Below, one piece after another: positions 27,958-36,635 of a DNA stretch of 64,000 nucleotides. The notes under the pieces were generated by a model. The model saw nothing but the letters and a program-made list of their open reading frames with translations, ran no database searches and was not told where the DNA came from. The translations under genes were made by a program, and so were the position numbers. The DNA is from Avibacterium sp. 20-132 (GTDB lineage Bacteria > Pseudomonadota > Gammaproteobacteria > Enterobacterales > Pasteurellaceae): contig NZ_CP091456.1 in assembly GCF_023611925.1 (NCBI RefSeq), forward strand, positions 1,840,001 through 1,904,000, in the 5' to 3' direction. Within the stretch, counting starts at the first letter, position 1; each line of letters opens with the position of its first letter.

Positions 27958-29010
27958 ATGAAACCAATCAAAAAACTAGTATTACTCAGTCTTATTGCCA
28001 GCTTGTGTGCGTGTCACACAGTGGCCTCAACCAGTAAGGATAAGCCGATGCAAAAAACCAACAGTATTTTAGATAATCTCACCTTTGAGTGTAAACATGA
28101 AGTGCGTCCATCTATTGATAAAGAAGTACATAGCCTCTATGACTATGCCCTTTATCATGATTTACACAATATGTGGCGGGGCAAGAAAGGTGATGAGGTC
28201 TGGCAAAATATGGCAGTGTATTACCGTATTGCTGCTTACAATGGTGATTACCAAGCGAATTTACGCCTACAGTGGCTGCTGGAAACCAAACGTGTGGTGG
28301 TGAAAAAACCACAAACAGAAGTGTATCACTTAAATAAAGAACTAGAAAAAACTTTACCTGCCACCGCAATGTATAAACTTTACTATCATCTTGATAGCAA
28401 CTATGGGGTAAAAACTACCCCAGGGGGGAAGTTTGCTTATCTGCGTAAAGCAGCGGATATGGGGAGTCGGGAGGCTCAGTTTGCAATGGCTGATATTTTA
28501 AAGTGGATAAATGATAGGAATACATTGGATTTCAGAATTAATCTAGTTAAGCAATTATTAAATTGTGCTTCACAACAAGGAATGGGAAAGGCGGCAATAA
28601 GTTTAGGTACAATATTGGAACTGAGCGAACAATATAGTGAGGCAATTTATATTTACCATCAGGGGGTAATAGCGGGAGATCAGCCATCAGCATTTAAGTT
28701 ATATAGAGCTTTTGATAAAAGACAAAAACACCCTTTAAATAAAGGTATTGATCAAGATCTAGAACGCGCCACACGCTATAAGATGATCGATGATTATTTA
28801 TTTAAATACTACTTTTTAAAACCCACCGTCCCCGATCTTGATGAGATCGTTCCCTTACCCCCAGCCAAACTTCCATCTTGGGACGGAAAAATTGCGTTTC
28901 AGCGTTGGTTTGAAGGCCCTTCACCGCAAAAACCAAGTGATGAGTTAATGCAAAAACTCGCTGAAAAAGCAGGGCTAGATTGGCAAACTGGATTGCCGAT
29001 GAAAAAATAA
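27958..29010 (+). CDS. Sel1-repeat lipoprotein immunity, cassette 3, copy c
   Basis: 350 residues with the MKPIKKLVLLSLIASLCAC signal and the internal AAGGA/ATG. The middle block (ADILKWINDRNTLDFRINLVKQLLNC...AISLGTILELSEQYSEAIYIYHQGV) is its own. Small changes in the constant module (LPSWDG, LPMKK) make it the most drifted tail of the set, yet it remains recognisable over its full length. Confidence 0.81.
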   Translation: MKPIKKLVLLSLIASLCACHTVASTSKDKPMQKTNSILDNLTFECKHEVRPSIDKEVHSLYDYALYHDLHNMWRGKKGDEVWQNMAVYYRIAAYNGDYQANLRLQWLLETKRVVVKKPQTEVYHLNKELEKTLPATAMYKLYYHLDSNYGVKTTPGGKFAYLRKAADMGSREAQFAMADILKWINDRNTLDFRINLVKQLLNCASQQGMGKAAISLGTILELSEQYSEAIYIYHQGVIAGDQPSAFKLYRAFDKRQKHPLNKGIDQDLERATRYKMIDDYLFKYYFLKPTVPDLDEIVPLPPAKLPSWDGKIAFQRWFEGPSPQKPSDELMQKLAEKAGLDWQTGLPMKK

Positions 29011-29135
29011 GGGAAAAACCACCGCACTTTTAACTTAGGGCAGAAACAAAAGTGCGGTGGAAAGTAAGGTGGATTTATGGTTTTTGTTTAAGCATCACTG
29101 TTCTATTTTTATCCTAATGTAGCGAGGTCAGACTA
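29011..29135 (+). repeat. Spacer 7: paired uptake signals and mini-ORF leader
   Basis: Inverted uptake signals 29021-29031 and 29048-29058, the conserved mini-ORF, and the GGTCAGACTAATG junction copied from the tle5-3 3' end. Confidence 0.75.
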
Positions 29136-30188
29136 ATGAAACCAATCAAAAAACTAGTATTACTCAGTCTTATTGCCAGCTTGTGTGCGTGTCACACAGT
29201 GGCCTCAACCAGTAAGGATAAGCCGATGCAAAAAAACAATAGTATTTTAGATAATCTCACTTTTGAATGTAAACATGAAGTGCGTCCACCTATTGATAAA
29301 GAAGTACATAGCCTCTATGACTATGCGCTGTATCATGACCTACACAATATGTGGCGGGGCAAAAAAGGCGATGAGGTCTGGCAAAATATGGCGGCGTATT
29401 ACCGCATTGCTGCTTACAATGGTGATTATCAAGCGAATTTACGCTTGCAATGGTTATTGGAAACCAAACGTGTGGTGGTGAAGAAACCACAAACAGAAGT
29501 GTATCACTTAAATAAAGAGTTAGAAAAAACTTTACCTGCCACAGCGATGTATAAACTTTACTACCACCTTGATAGCAACTATGGGGTAAAAACTACCCCA
29601 GGGGGGAAGTTTGTCTATTTGCGTAAAGCAGCGGATATGGGGAGTAGGGAGGCGCAACTTAATCTAGGACAGACATTAGCATTAATTAAAGATGATGCCA
29701 CACTAAAATTTCGTCTAGATTTAAGAGAGCAATTACTGAAATGTGCAACAACGCAGGGGCAAGGTGAGGCCGCAAAGTGGTTAGGAATTTATTATGAATC
29801 TGATAAAAAATATCAAGAAGCAATTCAAGCCTATCATCAAGGTGTAAAATCGGGCAATCAGCAATCTGCATTTAAACTATACCAAGGATTTGATAAAAGC
29901 AAGAAGCATCGCCTAAATGCGGGAATTATCCAAGATCTTGAACGATCAAAACGCTATGAAATGATTGGCGATTATTTATTTGATTATGATTTTCTAAAAC
30001 CCACCGTTCCCGATCTTGATGAAATTGTGCCTTTACCCCCTGCCAAACTTCCCCCTTGGGACGGCAAAATTGCCTTTCAACGTTGGTTTGAAGGCCCATC
30101 ACCACAAAAACCCAGTGATGAGCTAATGCAAAAACTGGCTGAAAAAGCAGGGCTTGATTGGCAAACTGGATTGCCGTTGAAAAAATAA
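29136..30188 (+). CDS. Sel1-repeat lipoprotein immunity, cassette 3, copy d
   Basis: 350 residues. The front half follows copies a, c and e (MKPIKK signal, internal AAGGA/ATG); the back half, from the FVYLRKAADMGSREAQLNLG region to the end, is the same as copy b. The junction inside the gene suggests a recent gene conversion or crossover. Confidence 0.82.
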   Translation: MKPIKKLVLLSLIASLCACHTVASTSKDKPMQKNNSILDNLTFECKHEVRPPIDKEVHSLYDYALYHDLHNMWRGKKGDEVWQNMAAYYRIAAYNGDYQANLRLQWLLETKRVVVKKPQTEVYHLNKELEKTLPATAMYKLYYHLDSNYGVKTTPGGKFVYLRKAADMGSREAQLNLGQTLALIKDDATLKFRLDLREQLLKCATTQGQGEAAKWLGIYYESDKKYQEAIQAYHQGVKSGNQQSAFKLYQGFDKSKKHRLNAGIIQDLERSKRYEMIGDYLFDYDFLKPTVPDLDEIVPLPPAKLPPWDGKIAFQRWFEGPSPQKPSDELMQKLAEKAGLDWQTGLPLKK

Positions 30189-30314
30189 GGAAAAAACCAC
30201 CGCACTTTTCATTGAGGGCAGAAATAAAAGTGCGGTGGAAAATTAAGGCGGATTTATGGTTTTTGTTTAAGCATCACTGTTCTATTTTTATCCTAATGTA
30301 GCGAGGTTAGATTA
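30189..30314 (+). repeat. Spacer 8: paired uptake signals and mini-ORF leader
   Basis: Inverted uptake signals 30199-30209 and 30236-30246 plus the mini-ORF. The final junction reads GGTTAGATTAATG, the tle5-2 type, although it stands in the cassette 3 array. This indicates exchange between the two arrays. Confidence 0.75.
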
Positions 30315-31367
30315 ATGAAATCAATCAAAAAACTTGTATTATTCAGTCTTATTGCCAGCTTGTGTGCGTGTCACACAGTGGTCTCAACCAGTAAGGATAA
30401 GCCGATGCAAAAAACCAACAGCATTTTAGATAATCTCACTTTTGAATGTAAACATGAAGTGCGTCCGCCTATTGATAAAGAAGTACATAGCCTCTATGAC
30501 TATGCGCTGTATCATGACCTACACAATATGTGGCGGGGCAAGAAAGGTGATGAGGTCTGGCAAAATATGGCAGTGTATTACCGCATTGCTGCCTACAATG
30601 GTGATTATCAAGCGAATTTACGCTTACAGTGGCTGCTGGAAACCAAACGTGTGGTGGTGAAGAAACCACAAACAGAAGTGTATCACTTAAATAAAGAACT
30701 AGAAAAAACTTTACCTGCCACCGCAATGTATAAACTTTACTACCACCTTGATAGCAACTATGGGGTAAAAACTACTCCAGGGGGGAAGTTTGCTTATCTG
30801 CGTAAAGCTGCAGATATGGGAAGCCGAGATGCACAATATGATATAGGACAGCTTTTAGCGTTGCTTAATGATAAAAATACCTTGCGATTTAGGTTAGACC
30901 TGAGAGAGAAATTACTAAAATGTGCAGCGATGCAAGGGCAGGCTGAGGCTGCTGAATGGTTGGGAATATCTTATGAGAATGATAAGAAATACCAAGATGC
31001 GATTCAGATGTACCATCAAGGGGTAAAAGCAGGAAACCAACAGTCAGCATTTAAGTTATATCAAGCATTTGATAAAAGTCAGAAACACCCTTTAAATGCA
31101 GGGATAACTCAAGATCTTGAACGATCGGCTCGTTATGAAATGATCGATGATTACTTATTTACATACTATTTTCTAAAACCCACCGTTCCCGACCTTGATG
31201 AAATCGTTCCTTTACCCCCAGCCAAACTTCCACCTTGGGACGGTAAAATCGCTTTTCAACGTTGGTTTGAAGCCCCTTCACCACAAAAACCAAGCGATGA
31301 GTTAATGCAAAAACTCGCTGAAAAAGCAGGGTTAGATTGGCAAACTGGATTGCCGTTGAAAAAATAA
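30315..31367 (+). CDS. Sel1-repeat lipoprotein immunity, cassette 3, copy e
   Basis: 350 residues, lipobox ASLCAC, internal AAGGA/ATG, Sel1 repeats with a private middle (DIGQLLALLNDKNTLRFRLDLREKLLKCAAMQGQAEAAEWLG) and a constant tail with one change (WFEAPSPQ). Last gene of the plus-strand region; a terminator-like hairpin follows. Confidence 0.82.
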   Translation: MKSIKKLVLFSLIASLCACHTVVSTSKDKPMQKTNSILDNLTFECKHEVRPPIDKEVHSLYDYALYHDLHNMWRGKKGDEVWQNMAVYYRIAAYNGDYQANLRLQWLLETKRVVVKKPQTEVYHLNKELEKTLPATAMYKLYYHLDSNYGVKTTPGGKFAYLRKAADMGSRDAQYDIGQLLALLNDKNTLRFRLDLREKLLKCAAMQGQAEAAEWLGISYENDKKYQDAIQMYHQGVKAGNQQSAFKLYQAFDKSQKHPLNAGITQDLERSARYEMIDDYLFTYYFLKPTVPDLDEIVPLPPAKLPPWDGKIAFQRWFEAPSPQKPSDELMQKLAEKAGLDWQTGLPLKK

Positions 31368-31382
31368 GGAAACCATTATTTT

Positions 31383-31436
31383 ATCTGCACCTCAAAAGTT
31401 GAACTAAGAGGCAATTTATTAAGGTGCAGATTTTTG
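31383..31436 (+). terminator. Probable terminator ending the Tle5/immunity region
   Basis: ATCTGCACCT (31383-31392) and AGGTGCAGAT (31422-31431) form a perfect 10-base stem with a long loop, followed by TTTTT. It lies 15 bases after the last immunity stop, where the convergent minus-strand gene also ends (31450). The loop of about 29 bases is long for a classical terminator. Confidence 0.5.
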
Positions 31437-31449
31437 TTAAAACATTGTG

Positions 31450-32034
31450 CTAGTTTTTATTCATTCTTAATTGAATTAGGTTTTCTCTAACTTGATTAAT
31501 ATTATCTGGGGTAAAGAATCCTTCGATGTTTTTCCAAATTGAATGGAATCCATACGGCCCTTCAATCATTTCTCGTTTTGCTTCGTTAGGCTCCCAATTT
31601 TGATATATGATTCGATACATAGCAGAAATTAGACCTGTACGATCTGCGCCATGATAACAATGCACTAATACCGCACCTTGATTTTGTGCTTGTTCAATTT
31701 CCCATAGTACATTAGCGACTTCTTTAGGCGTTATTGCCCAAGAAAGTAATGGTGTATTGATAAGTTTTAAATTGGTATGCTGAAAAGCGTTCCTGTCTTC
31801 ATTACGATCAAAAAAACGTAAATTGACAATGGTTTTTATATTGTGTTTTTGAATTAAATCATAGTTTTCTGAGATGAGTTGCTCACTACGAAATAATTTA
31901 TTATCTATGTTATAAAGGTTTGTGTCTTGGTTTTGTAATGTGGCCCAATGCTGTGTATTCTGCGGTATTTCCGTAGGCGTAGTTGTACAGGAAGAAATAA
32001 GTAACATTGGAATAATTATATAAAAATTTTTCAT
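31450..32034 (-). CDS. Lipoprotein with tyrosine/dual-specificity phosphatase fold
   Basis: 194 residues. Lipobox LLISSC at Cys16; the body holds the CX5R signature HCYHGADRTG with Cys126 and Arg132, preceded by an IKTIVNLRFFDRNE segment typical of atypical dual-specificity phosphatases. An envelope-attached phosphatase is predicted; the substrate is unknown. It may be an ordinary chromosomal gene bordering the effector array. A fragment of about 95 bases of this gene recurs at 42650-42750, so it once stood next to a second copy of the cassette. Confidence 0.82.
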   Translation of the reverse strand: MKNFYIIIPMLLISSCTTTPTEIPQNTQHWATLQNQDTNLYNIDNKLFRSEQLISENYDLIQKHNIKTIVNLRFFDRNEDRNAFQHTNLKLINTPLLSWAITPKEVANVLWEIEQAQNQGAVLVHCYHGADRTGLISAMYRIIYQNWEPNEAKREMIEGPYGFHSIWKNIEGFFTPDNINQVRENLIQLRMNKN

Positions 32035-32092
32035 AGATATACTTTAGAACCTAATTTAGTTTATTTTTTTACCTTAGTTAAAGGTAGCTTAT

Positions 32093-32113
32093 ATAGAAGT
32101 TTTAACTTCTACA
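32093..32113. repeat. Near-perfect palindrome downstream of immunity gene
   Basis: TAGAAGTT-TT-AACTTCTA forms an 8-base hairpin just after the membrane immunity gene on the minus strand. The same sequence occurs after its frameshifted paralogue (about 42781-42801). It may act as a weak terminator; the loop of two bases is very small. Confidence 0.35.
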
Positions 32114-32117
32114 ATAT

Positions 32118-32876
32118 TTATTTAATCTTTGGGCTTTTATTATCTCTCCTGCATATTTTTATTAATCTTTTTATCTCTATTTTGATTATGAGTAATAGAT
32201 AGCAGATTTCAGTATATAGAATTATACATCCTCCAAAACTAATTGTATAAAGAACATAATAGAGTGCTTCTTCTGTATGACGATGCCTTGTTGATATAAA
32301 CATAAGCATAATGAATGCAATTAGGAAGCCGTAAACAAAATATTTTAATATTGGATTTTTAACTAGATTATCTATGACCAATCGATAACCTTGATCTTTC
32401 TTTTTTTTTGTGTATATAAGTAAACTATCGTTAAATAGCTTGTCATCATCTATCTTTACTAAGGAAATAATAGCAAGAAAAGTTATCAGTAACAAAGTTA
32501 TTATAATGTTATAGTATAACTCTTGGTGCTTAAAAAATATAAAAAACTGTATTGGGATAAATATAATTAAGTAACGGAACCCACTGCCAAATATAGTGGA
32601 GTGTAGATACATTAATGCAACAATATTATTCTTTTTTTCTAAATATTTCGTTATAAGTATATATGAATTAACATAGAATAGTTCAAATATTGCAGTGGAG
32701 ATTATCAAATAAGTCTTTGCGTTAGATGATATGTTGAAATCAGAAAATGCCAGTATGATTAACTGTATAACAAAGATAACAAATAATCCAGAGGCTTTTA
32801 CAGAAAAAGGAAGAGGATTTTTCTTATCAATGTGAAAAGTATACATTATTTTTTCATTAATATATTTTATTCCCAT
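32118..32876 (-). CDS. Polytopic membrane protein, probable immunity to the 32867 effector
   Basis: 252 residues with about six membrane segments (near 28-45, 55-75, 100-115, 121-141, 178-195, 206-232) and a Lys-rich C-terminus. Its start overlaps the effector stop by 10 bases, the usual layout of a toxin-antitoxin-like pair. Polytopic inner-membrane immunity is what one expects against a pore-forming toxin, as for many colicins. A frameshifted homologue lies at 42806-43565 behind a truncated copy of the same toxin. Confidence 0.65.
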   Translation of the reverse strand: MGIKYINEKIMYTFHIDKKNPLPFSVKASGLFVIFVIQLIILAFSDFNISSNAKTYLIISTAIFELFYVNSYILITKYLEKKNNIVALMYLHSTIFGSGFRYLIIFIPIQFFIFFKHQELYYNIIITLLLITFLAIISLVKIDDDKLFNDSLLIYTKKKKDQGYRLVIDNLVKNPILKYFVYGFLIAFIMLMFISTRHRHTEEALYYVLYTISFGGCIILYTEICYLLLIIKIEIKRLIKICRRDNKSPKIK

Positions 32877-34282
32877 ATGCTATCCTTAGTATAATTGATA
32901 AAGTTTTGCATCAAATAACTAGTGCCTAATAGAATAGCCCCTCCTATTAGAAAAATAAAAATTGCAGATGTTAAACTAAGTGTAGATATAATTAAGGGAG
33001 TTAGTATGGAACTTATCGCCACAGTAGCCATTCCGCCCAAAAAAGATAATCCAATTCTTCCTAATAACTCTACAATATCTCGACTCCCTGATTCATCCAA
33101 CATCACTGTATCATAATCCAAAATGACATCAATCACGAATCCTGTTGCGGCTAATGGGCCGGAGAAATTTGCTTTAGCTAATGATTTGATGGATAGTACT
33201 TCTTTTGCGGATAGCCAAATTCGTTTAATATTTTTACTAATATGAATTCCTCCGGTTACACCTTTTAATTTTTCATGCGCTAATCCAGCATATCTAAATC
33301 CAAAAGCAGGAGTTTTTCCTTTAAATACAATGGCTAAATATCCGTTTATCCATTTTACTTCGACTTTATGACTCATTGCTTTTATCCAATGTTTATTTTC
33401 TAATGTGTAATCAATTGTATCTTTAACTAAAGCCATGTCATCGTTAGAGTAATATTGGAGAATCTCTATAAGCTCCTTATATTCTTTATCTTCAAGGATA
33501 TGTTCTAATTCCCTTACTTCAACTGTTTGTGCTGTTTTATAGCGTTCGACTGGTGTTCCAAAAGGGTAGTATTGTAAGGGAATTTTTGAGAGATTAGATT
33601 CTTTTTTGACTTTAAATAACGCAACCACACCAACCTCCTCAGGCTCATTTTTGATGCAAGCATAACCATTATCTTTCCATAATTCATCAAAAGCCTGAAG
33701 AATGCGTTCAGGTTGATAGAGGGGTTTAAATACTTCCTGATGATTAAATTGATCAAGCGTTTTTACCCATTTATAAGCACTTTGTTGATGAGCCTTATGA
33801 ATGCCATGTAGTTGATTGATGTCTGGCACATCTGAAAATCCAATATACATAGGCTCTAGCCATAAATCTGGTTTTTCTATTTCTTCGGTCTGAATGCCTA
33901 TTCTGGTGGTTTTGTATCGACCCAGTTCTTTATCTTTTGAGCGAACAATAAATGTGCCATCAAAAAATCGGCTCACTTGGACACGGTAGGGAATGCCTTG
34001 ATTTGAAATAGAGAAGTTACCATGTATTAATTTTTTGGTTTGTTTATCATAAACGGCATTGAGTCTAAAATTGTTGCTATCTTTTTCGCTTGGGAGAATT
34101 TCAACGGTTAAATCCGTAAATAGTTTCGTTTGGAAGTTGAACACAACTTCTTGTACAGAGCCTAATAAAATAGTGTAATCACAAGAACGAGCGAGTTTTT
34201 CAACAGGTTCTCCAGGTAAGAAAATATAGCGAACTTCTTTTCTTCTTATTGAAGTTTCATTGTGATGCGCTGCTGATGACAT
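32867..34282 (-). CDS. VgrG-linked effector, shared N-terminal half with hydrophobic C-terminus
   Basis: 471 residues, family not recognised by name. Residues 1 to about 222 (MSSAAHHNETSIRRKEVRYI through NEPEEVGV) are almost the same as in the effector at 45050-46474, and the C-terminal half is different. The last ~70 residues hold two or three membrane-length hydrophobic stretches. This suggests a T6SS toxin with a common loading or translocation domain and a membrane-acting tip. It begins directly after the stop of a vgrG tail fragment (TAGATG). Headless remnants of the same toxin half lie at 43556-44325. Confidence 0.62.
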   Translation of the reverse strand: MSSAAHHNETSIRRKEVRYIFLPGEPVEKLARSCDYTILLGSVQEVVFNFQTKLFTDLTVEILPSEKDSNNFRLNAVYDKQTKKLIHGNFSISNQGIPYRVQVSRFFDGTFIVRSKDKELGRYKTTRIGIQTEEIEKPDLWLEPMYIGFSDVPDINQLHGIHKAHQQSAYKWVKTLDQFNHQEVFKPLYQPERILQAFDELWKDNGYACIKNEPEEVGVVALFKVKKESNLSKIPLQYYPFGTPVERYKTAQTVEVRELEHILEDKEYKELIEILQYYSNDDMALVKDTIDYTLENKHWIKAMSHKVEVKWINGYLAIVFKGKTPAFGFRYAGLAHEKLKGVTGGIHISKNIKRIWLSAKEVLSIKSLAKANFSGPLAATGFVIDVILDYDTVMLDESGSRDIVELLGRIGLSFLGGMATVAISSILTPLIISTLSLTSAIFIFLIGGAILLGTSYLMQNFINYTKDSIWE

Positions 34283-34966
34283 CTACTTTTTCTCCCTTGT
34301 TGACTGAGTTGCAGTAAAAAAGTTGAGACTCGTGTCTTCTATCTCTATTTTCCCTTGGCTATCTGCAGTAAGTTGAAGCGACTGACCTGATTTAGAGGGT
34401 GTGAGGGTGATTTCTTCTCCTTGTGGGGATTTTCCATAGATATCTGCATATTGTAAAGTCATTTTTTTATCTTCATATTGTGATTGGTTTGAAGCTAATT
34501 CGACTTCTGTCTCCTGCATCCCAATATGCACACCATCCAACCAAATCCCTTCTTCATTCATCAAAATCGTGTTTTTACCAAAGCGAAGGAGAATCTTTTC
34601 ATTGTCCATCGTCAGGCTGGTTTGTTTGCCCACTTCAAGCTCAATGCGGTCGTGAGCATAGTTGAAAATCTCTTTCGCTTGGATAGCTTTAAGTAAGCTG
34701 ATGGTTTCAAGATTGTTTCCCGCTAAGACGGTTTTGATGTCATTACCGGTGGTGATTTGGGTGGTTCTGCCTTGGTCAATTTGAGTACGTTGGCTACCGT
34801 TAACCGTTAAAGTGCGGTGGTTTTTGATGTGATTTTTTTGGTCATGCTCAACCAGGGTGGTCATATCCCGCTGGGCATGCATTTCAAATAATTCTCGGTT
34901 CGCGGCATCCTCAAAGAGAATGCTGTTGTAACCTTCCCCTTTGTAAGTTTTTGATTTAATGTGCAA
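34283..34966 (-). pseudogene. Orphan vgrG 3' segment (tail fragment)
   Basis: 227 codons matching the last third of VgrG from MHIKSKTYKGEGYN to the end. The needle-base and OB domains (about 480 residues) are missing. The ATG of the full-length genes is TTG here, at the exact point where homology stops. The tail (ASNQSQYEDKKMTLQYADIYG...STREKK) is the type found in the VgrG at 46475, which also precedes a MSSAAHHNET effector. It is probably a displaced 3' end after a new vgrG-effector unit recombined in upstream. Whether it is still translated is unknown. Confidence 0.8.
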
Positions 34967-35030
34967 TTACTATCTAGATTCATTATTGCTGAATGTGCTA
35001 TGTTACTATATAAAATTTCTATATAACCTT

Positions 35031-35348
35031 TTAATTATATTCCTTTTTTAATTCACACCAAGTTCTATAATTAAATTTATCAAAGTTTTGACATTTATTA
35101 TTTTTAGGAGTAAAAAAGTATGACTTGTTTTCATTCCAGTTAAAATAATAATAATTGGTAAAATCTTCGCCATACAACCAAAATCCACCAGAACCGCTAT
35201 CAATAGATGTTGGATGAAATGTAAATATATTACTCTTTCTAGGGATGAAATTTTCAGGATCTATTAATAGAGAGTATAGATTTAAAGAAAAATTATAAAA
35301 AACTAAAACAATAACTAATGCTATGCATATTAAAAATTTATTTCTCAC
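35031..35348 (-). CDS. Small exported or membrane-anchored protein, unknown
   Basis: 105 residues with one N-terminal hydrophobic segment (LICIALVIVLVFYNFSLNLY) and a soluble part with aromatic patches and a Cys pair (KCQNF...TWCEL). No family recognised. It follows an immunity remnant and precedes the orphan vgrG tail, so an accessory immunity role is possible but unproven. Confidence 0.45.
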   Translation of the reverse strand: MRNKFLICIALVIVLVFYNFSLNLYSLLIDPENFIPRKSNIFTFHPTSIDSGSGGFWLYGEDFTNYYYFNWNENKSYFFTPKNNKCQNFDKFNYRTWCELKKEYN

Positions 35349-35395
35349 TTAATTCTCCTATGTTGTTTTTAGATTGCCACGATCTCCTATTATTT

Positions 35396-35496
35396 TTATA
35401 AAAATAATAATGGAACAAGTGTAAGCATCAATATTGCTATATATAAATTATCAATGATATATTTTATTGCTGGAATGGCGTTATCGTTTTTATGCT
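35396..35496 (-). pseudogene. Remnant of a membrane immunity gene (3' end only)
   Basis: The minus strand reads NAIPAIKYIIDNLYIAILML then TLVPLLFL and a stop, matching the C-terminus of the immunity protein at 60538-60957 (SIPTIKYIIDNLYVEALILI). No start or upstream part survives. It marks a former second immunity gene or a recombination breakpoint between related cassettes. Confidence 0.6.
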
Positions 35497-35874
35497 TTAA
35501 TTCTTCTTATTCATTTTCAAAAGAAGGTATGTTATAATGGATATAATCTCACTTATTGTTACAAACAACACTGTTTCTTGGTTAAGAAATATCTCTCCTT
35601 TCCTAATATAAAAAAACAATAAAAAAATCAAGATTAGCTTCAATGTTACAAATACCAAAATTAATTTTGTAACTGACTTTTTAAGAATTAAAAATATAGA
35701 TGTGTTAATTGTTTCAATTATAATAAATAGCAAGTTTAGATTTACTGAAATAATTAGACAACTAAATGCAACACTAAACTCATCTGATTGATAATGAAGC
35801 ATAACCTGAAAATCTATCCAGTATAAGATGCTAAGAAAAGAGAATACTAATTGAATTATGAATAATAAAATCAT
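35497..35874 (-). CDS. Four-segment membrane protein, probable immunity to the NCTT effector
   Basis: 125 residues with four hydrophobic segments (about 2-22, 35-54, 68-90, 101-120). It starts at an ATGA overlap with the effector stop. Size and topology resemble the proteins at 40295, 59043 and 60538, which also follow NCTT effectors. Integral-membrane immunity hints that these toxins act at or in the inner membrane. Confidence 0.6.
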   Translation of the reverse strand: MILLFIIQLVFSFLSILYWIDFQVMLHYQSDEFSVAFSCLIISVNLNLLFIIIETINTSIFLILKKSVTKLILVFVTLKLILIFLLFFYIRKGEIFLNQETVLFVTISEIISIITYLLLKMNKKN

Positions 35875-36635
35875 CTGCTTTTTCCTATAAATGAACGATA
35901 AATCTCTTTTGTTGGAGAATATTGGTAATTCTCAGTATTAGGAATGACATCTCTCATTTTTTTTGAGAAATTTATGACACAATAATTCTCTTTAGATATT
36001 TTCTCTAAGTAGTCTTCTAGATCTTCTGGGTCTATAAAAAACCTATCTTCCTCAGGATTTATGCAGTCTAAGTCATCAAGAAAATAAATGCTCTTATCGT
36101 AAAAATTTGATGGAACATATTTACATCGTTCTATAAGCATATTGTCCTTAAATATATTAGTACCTGATTTCTGTAGTGCGTTAATTGTTACTGTTGTACA
36201 ATTTCTAGAGGTTAATTTATATTCATCTATAACTCTTCCTGAATTATAAGAATCAGGCATTTTACTCTTAGCTGGTTGTGTGCTAGAGAGCCAGATTTTC
36301 TCAAATGTGTCTGAAACTTTTTCTGGGGTAACATCTAATATTTTATATACATTTGCATTAAATCTATATAATTCTTTCATAGCATATTTTTTACATAATT
36401 CTCCTTTATAACGAAACAAAATACCTTGTGATGTATCTTGTTCCCCATATCTTCCGTAACTATATGAGGTCATTTGGTTATTTGAGGATATTAATACAAA
36501 AGCATGTCCAAACATAACTGTTTCAGTAAAAATATAAACCCCATCAGGAATTCTTCTCGTGATTTGAACTTTAACAATGCTCTTAGTCGGGTCTTGTGTA
36601 AATGTTCCGACGGTTGTTTTTTTCTCTTTTTCCAT
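35871..36635 (-). CDS. NCTT-type papain-like effector candidate
   Basis: 254 residues from the ATG that overlaps the vgrG stop (TAATG at 36637-36633). The first ~35 residues (MEKEKKTTVGTFTQDP...) are the same as in the effector at 60963 and probably serve for loading. Then comes a G-H-A motif (His44) with YGRY, and later RNCTT (Cys146). A His before a Cys in an Asn-Cys context is the order in circularly permuted NlpC/P60 or LRAT-like enzymes and recalls the NCTT of DUF4105 proteins. Amidase or lipid hydrolase activity is inferred only. Confidence 0.6.
   Translation of the reverse strand: MEKEKKTTVGTFTQDPTKSIVKVQITRRIPDGVYIFTETVMFGHAFVLISSNNQMTSYSYGRYGEQDTSQGILFRYKGELCKKYAMKELYRFNANVYKILDVTPEKVSDTFEKIWLSSTQPAKSKMPDSYNSGRVIDEYKLTSRNCTTVTINALQKSGTNIFKDNMLIERCKYVPSNFYDKSIYFLDDLDCINPEEDRFFIDPEDLEDYLEKISKENYCVINFSKKMRDVIPNTENYQYSPTKEIYRSFIGKSR

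Noticed and set aside
17657..30314. CRISPR-like or satellite array because of regularly spaced repeats
   Set aside because: The repeated units are whole immunity genes of about 1.05-1.15 kb with spacers of 65-190 bases, not short repeats, and no cas gene is present.
31383..31436. Possible insertion-sequence end, since the inverted repeat begins like some transposon termini
   Set aside because: No transposase or second end lies nearby; the stem followed by TTTTT after the last gene fits a terminator better.
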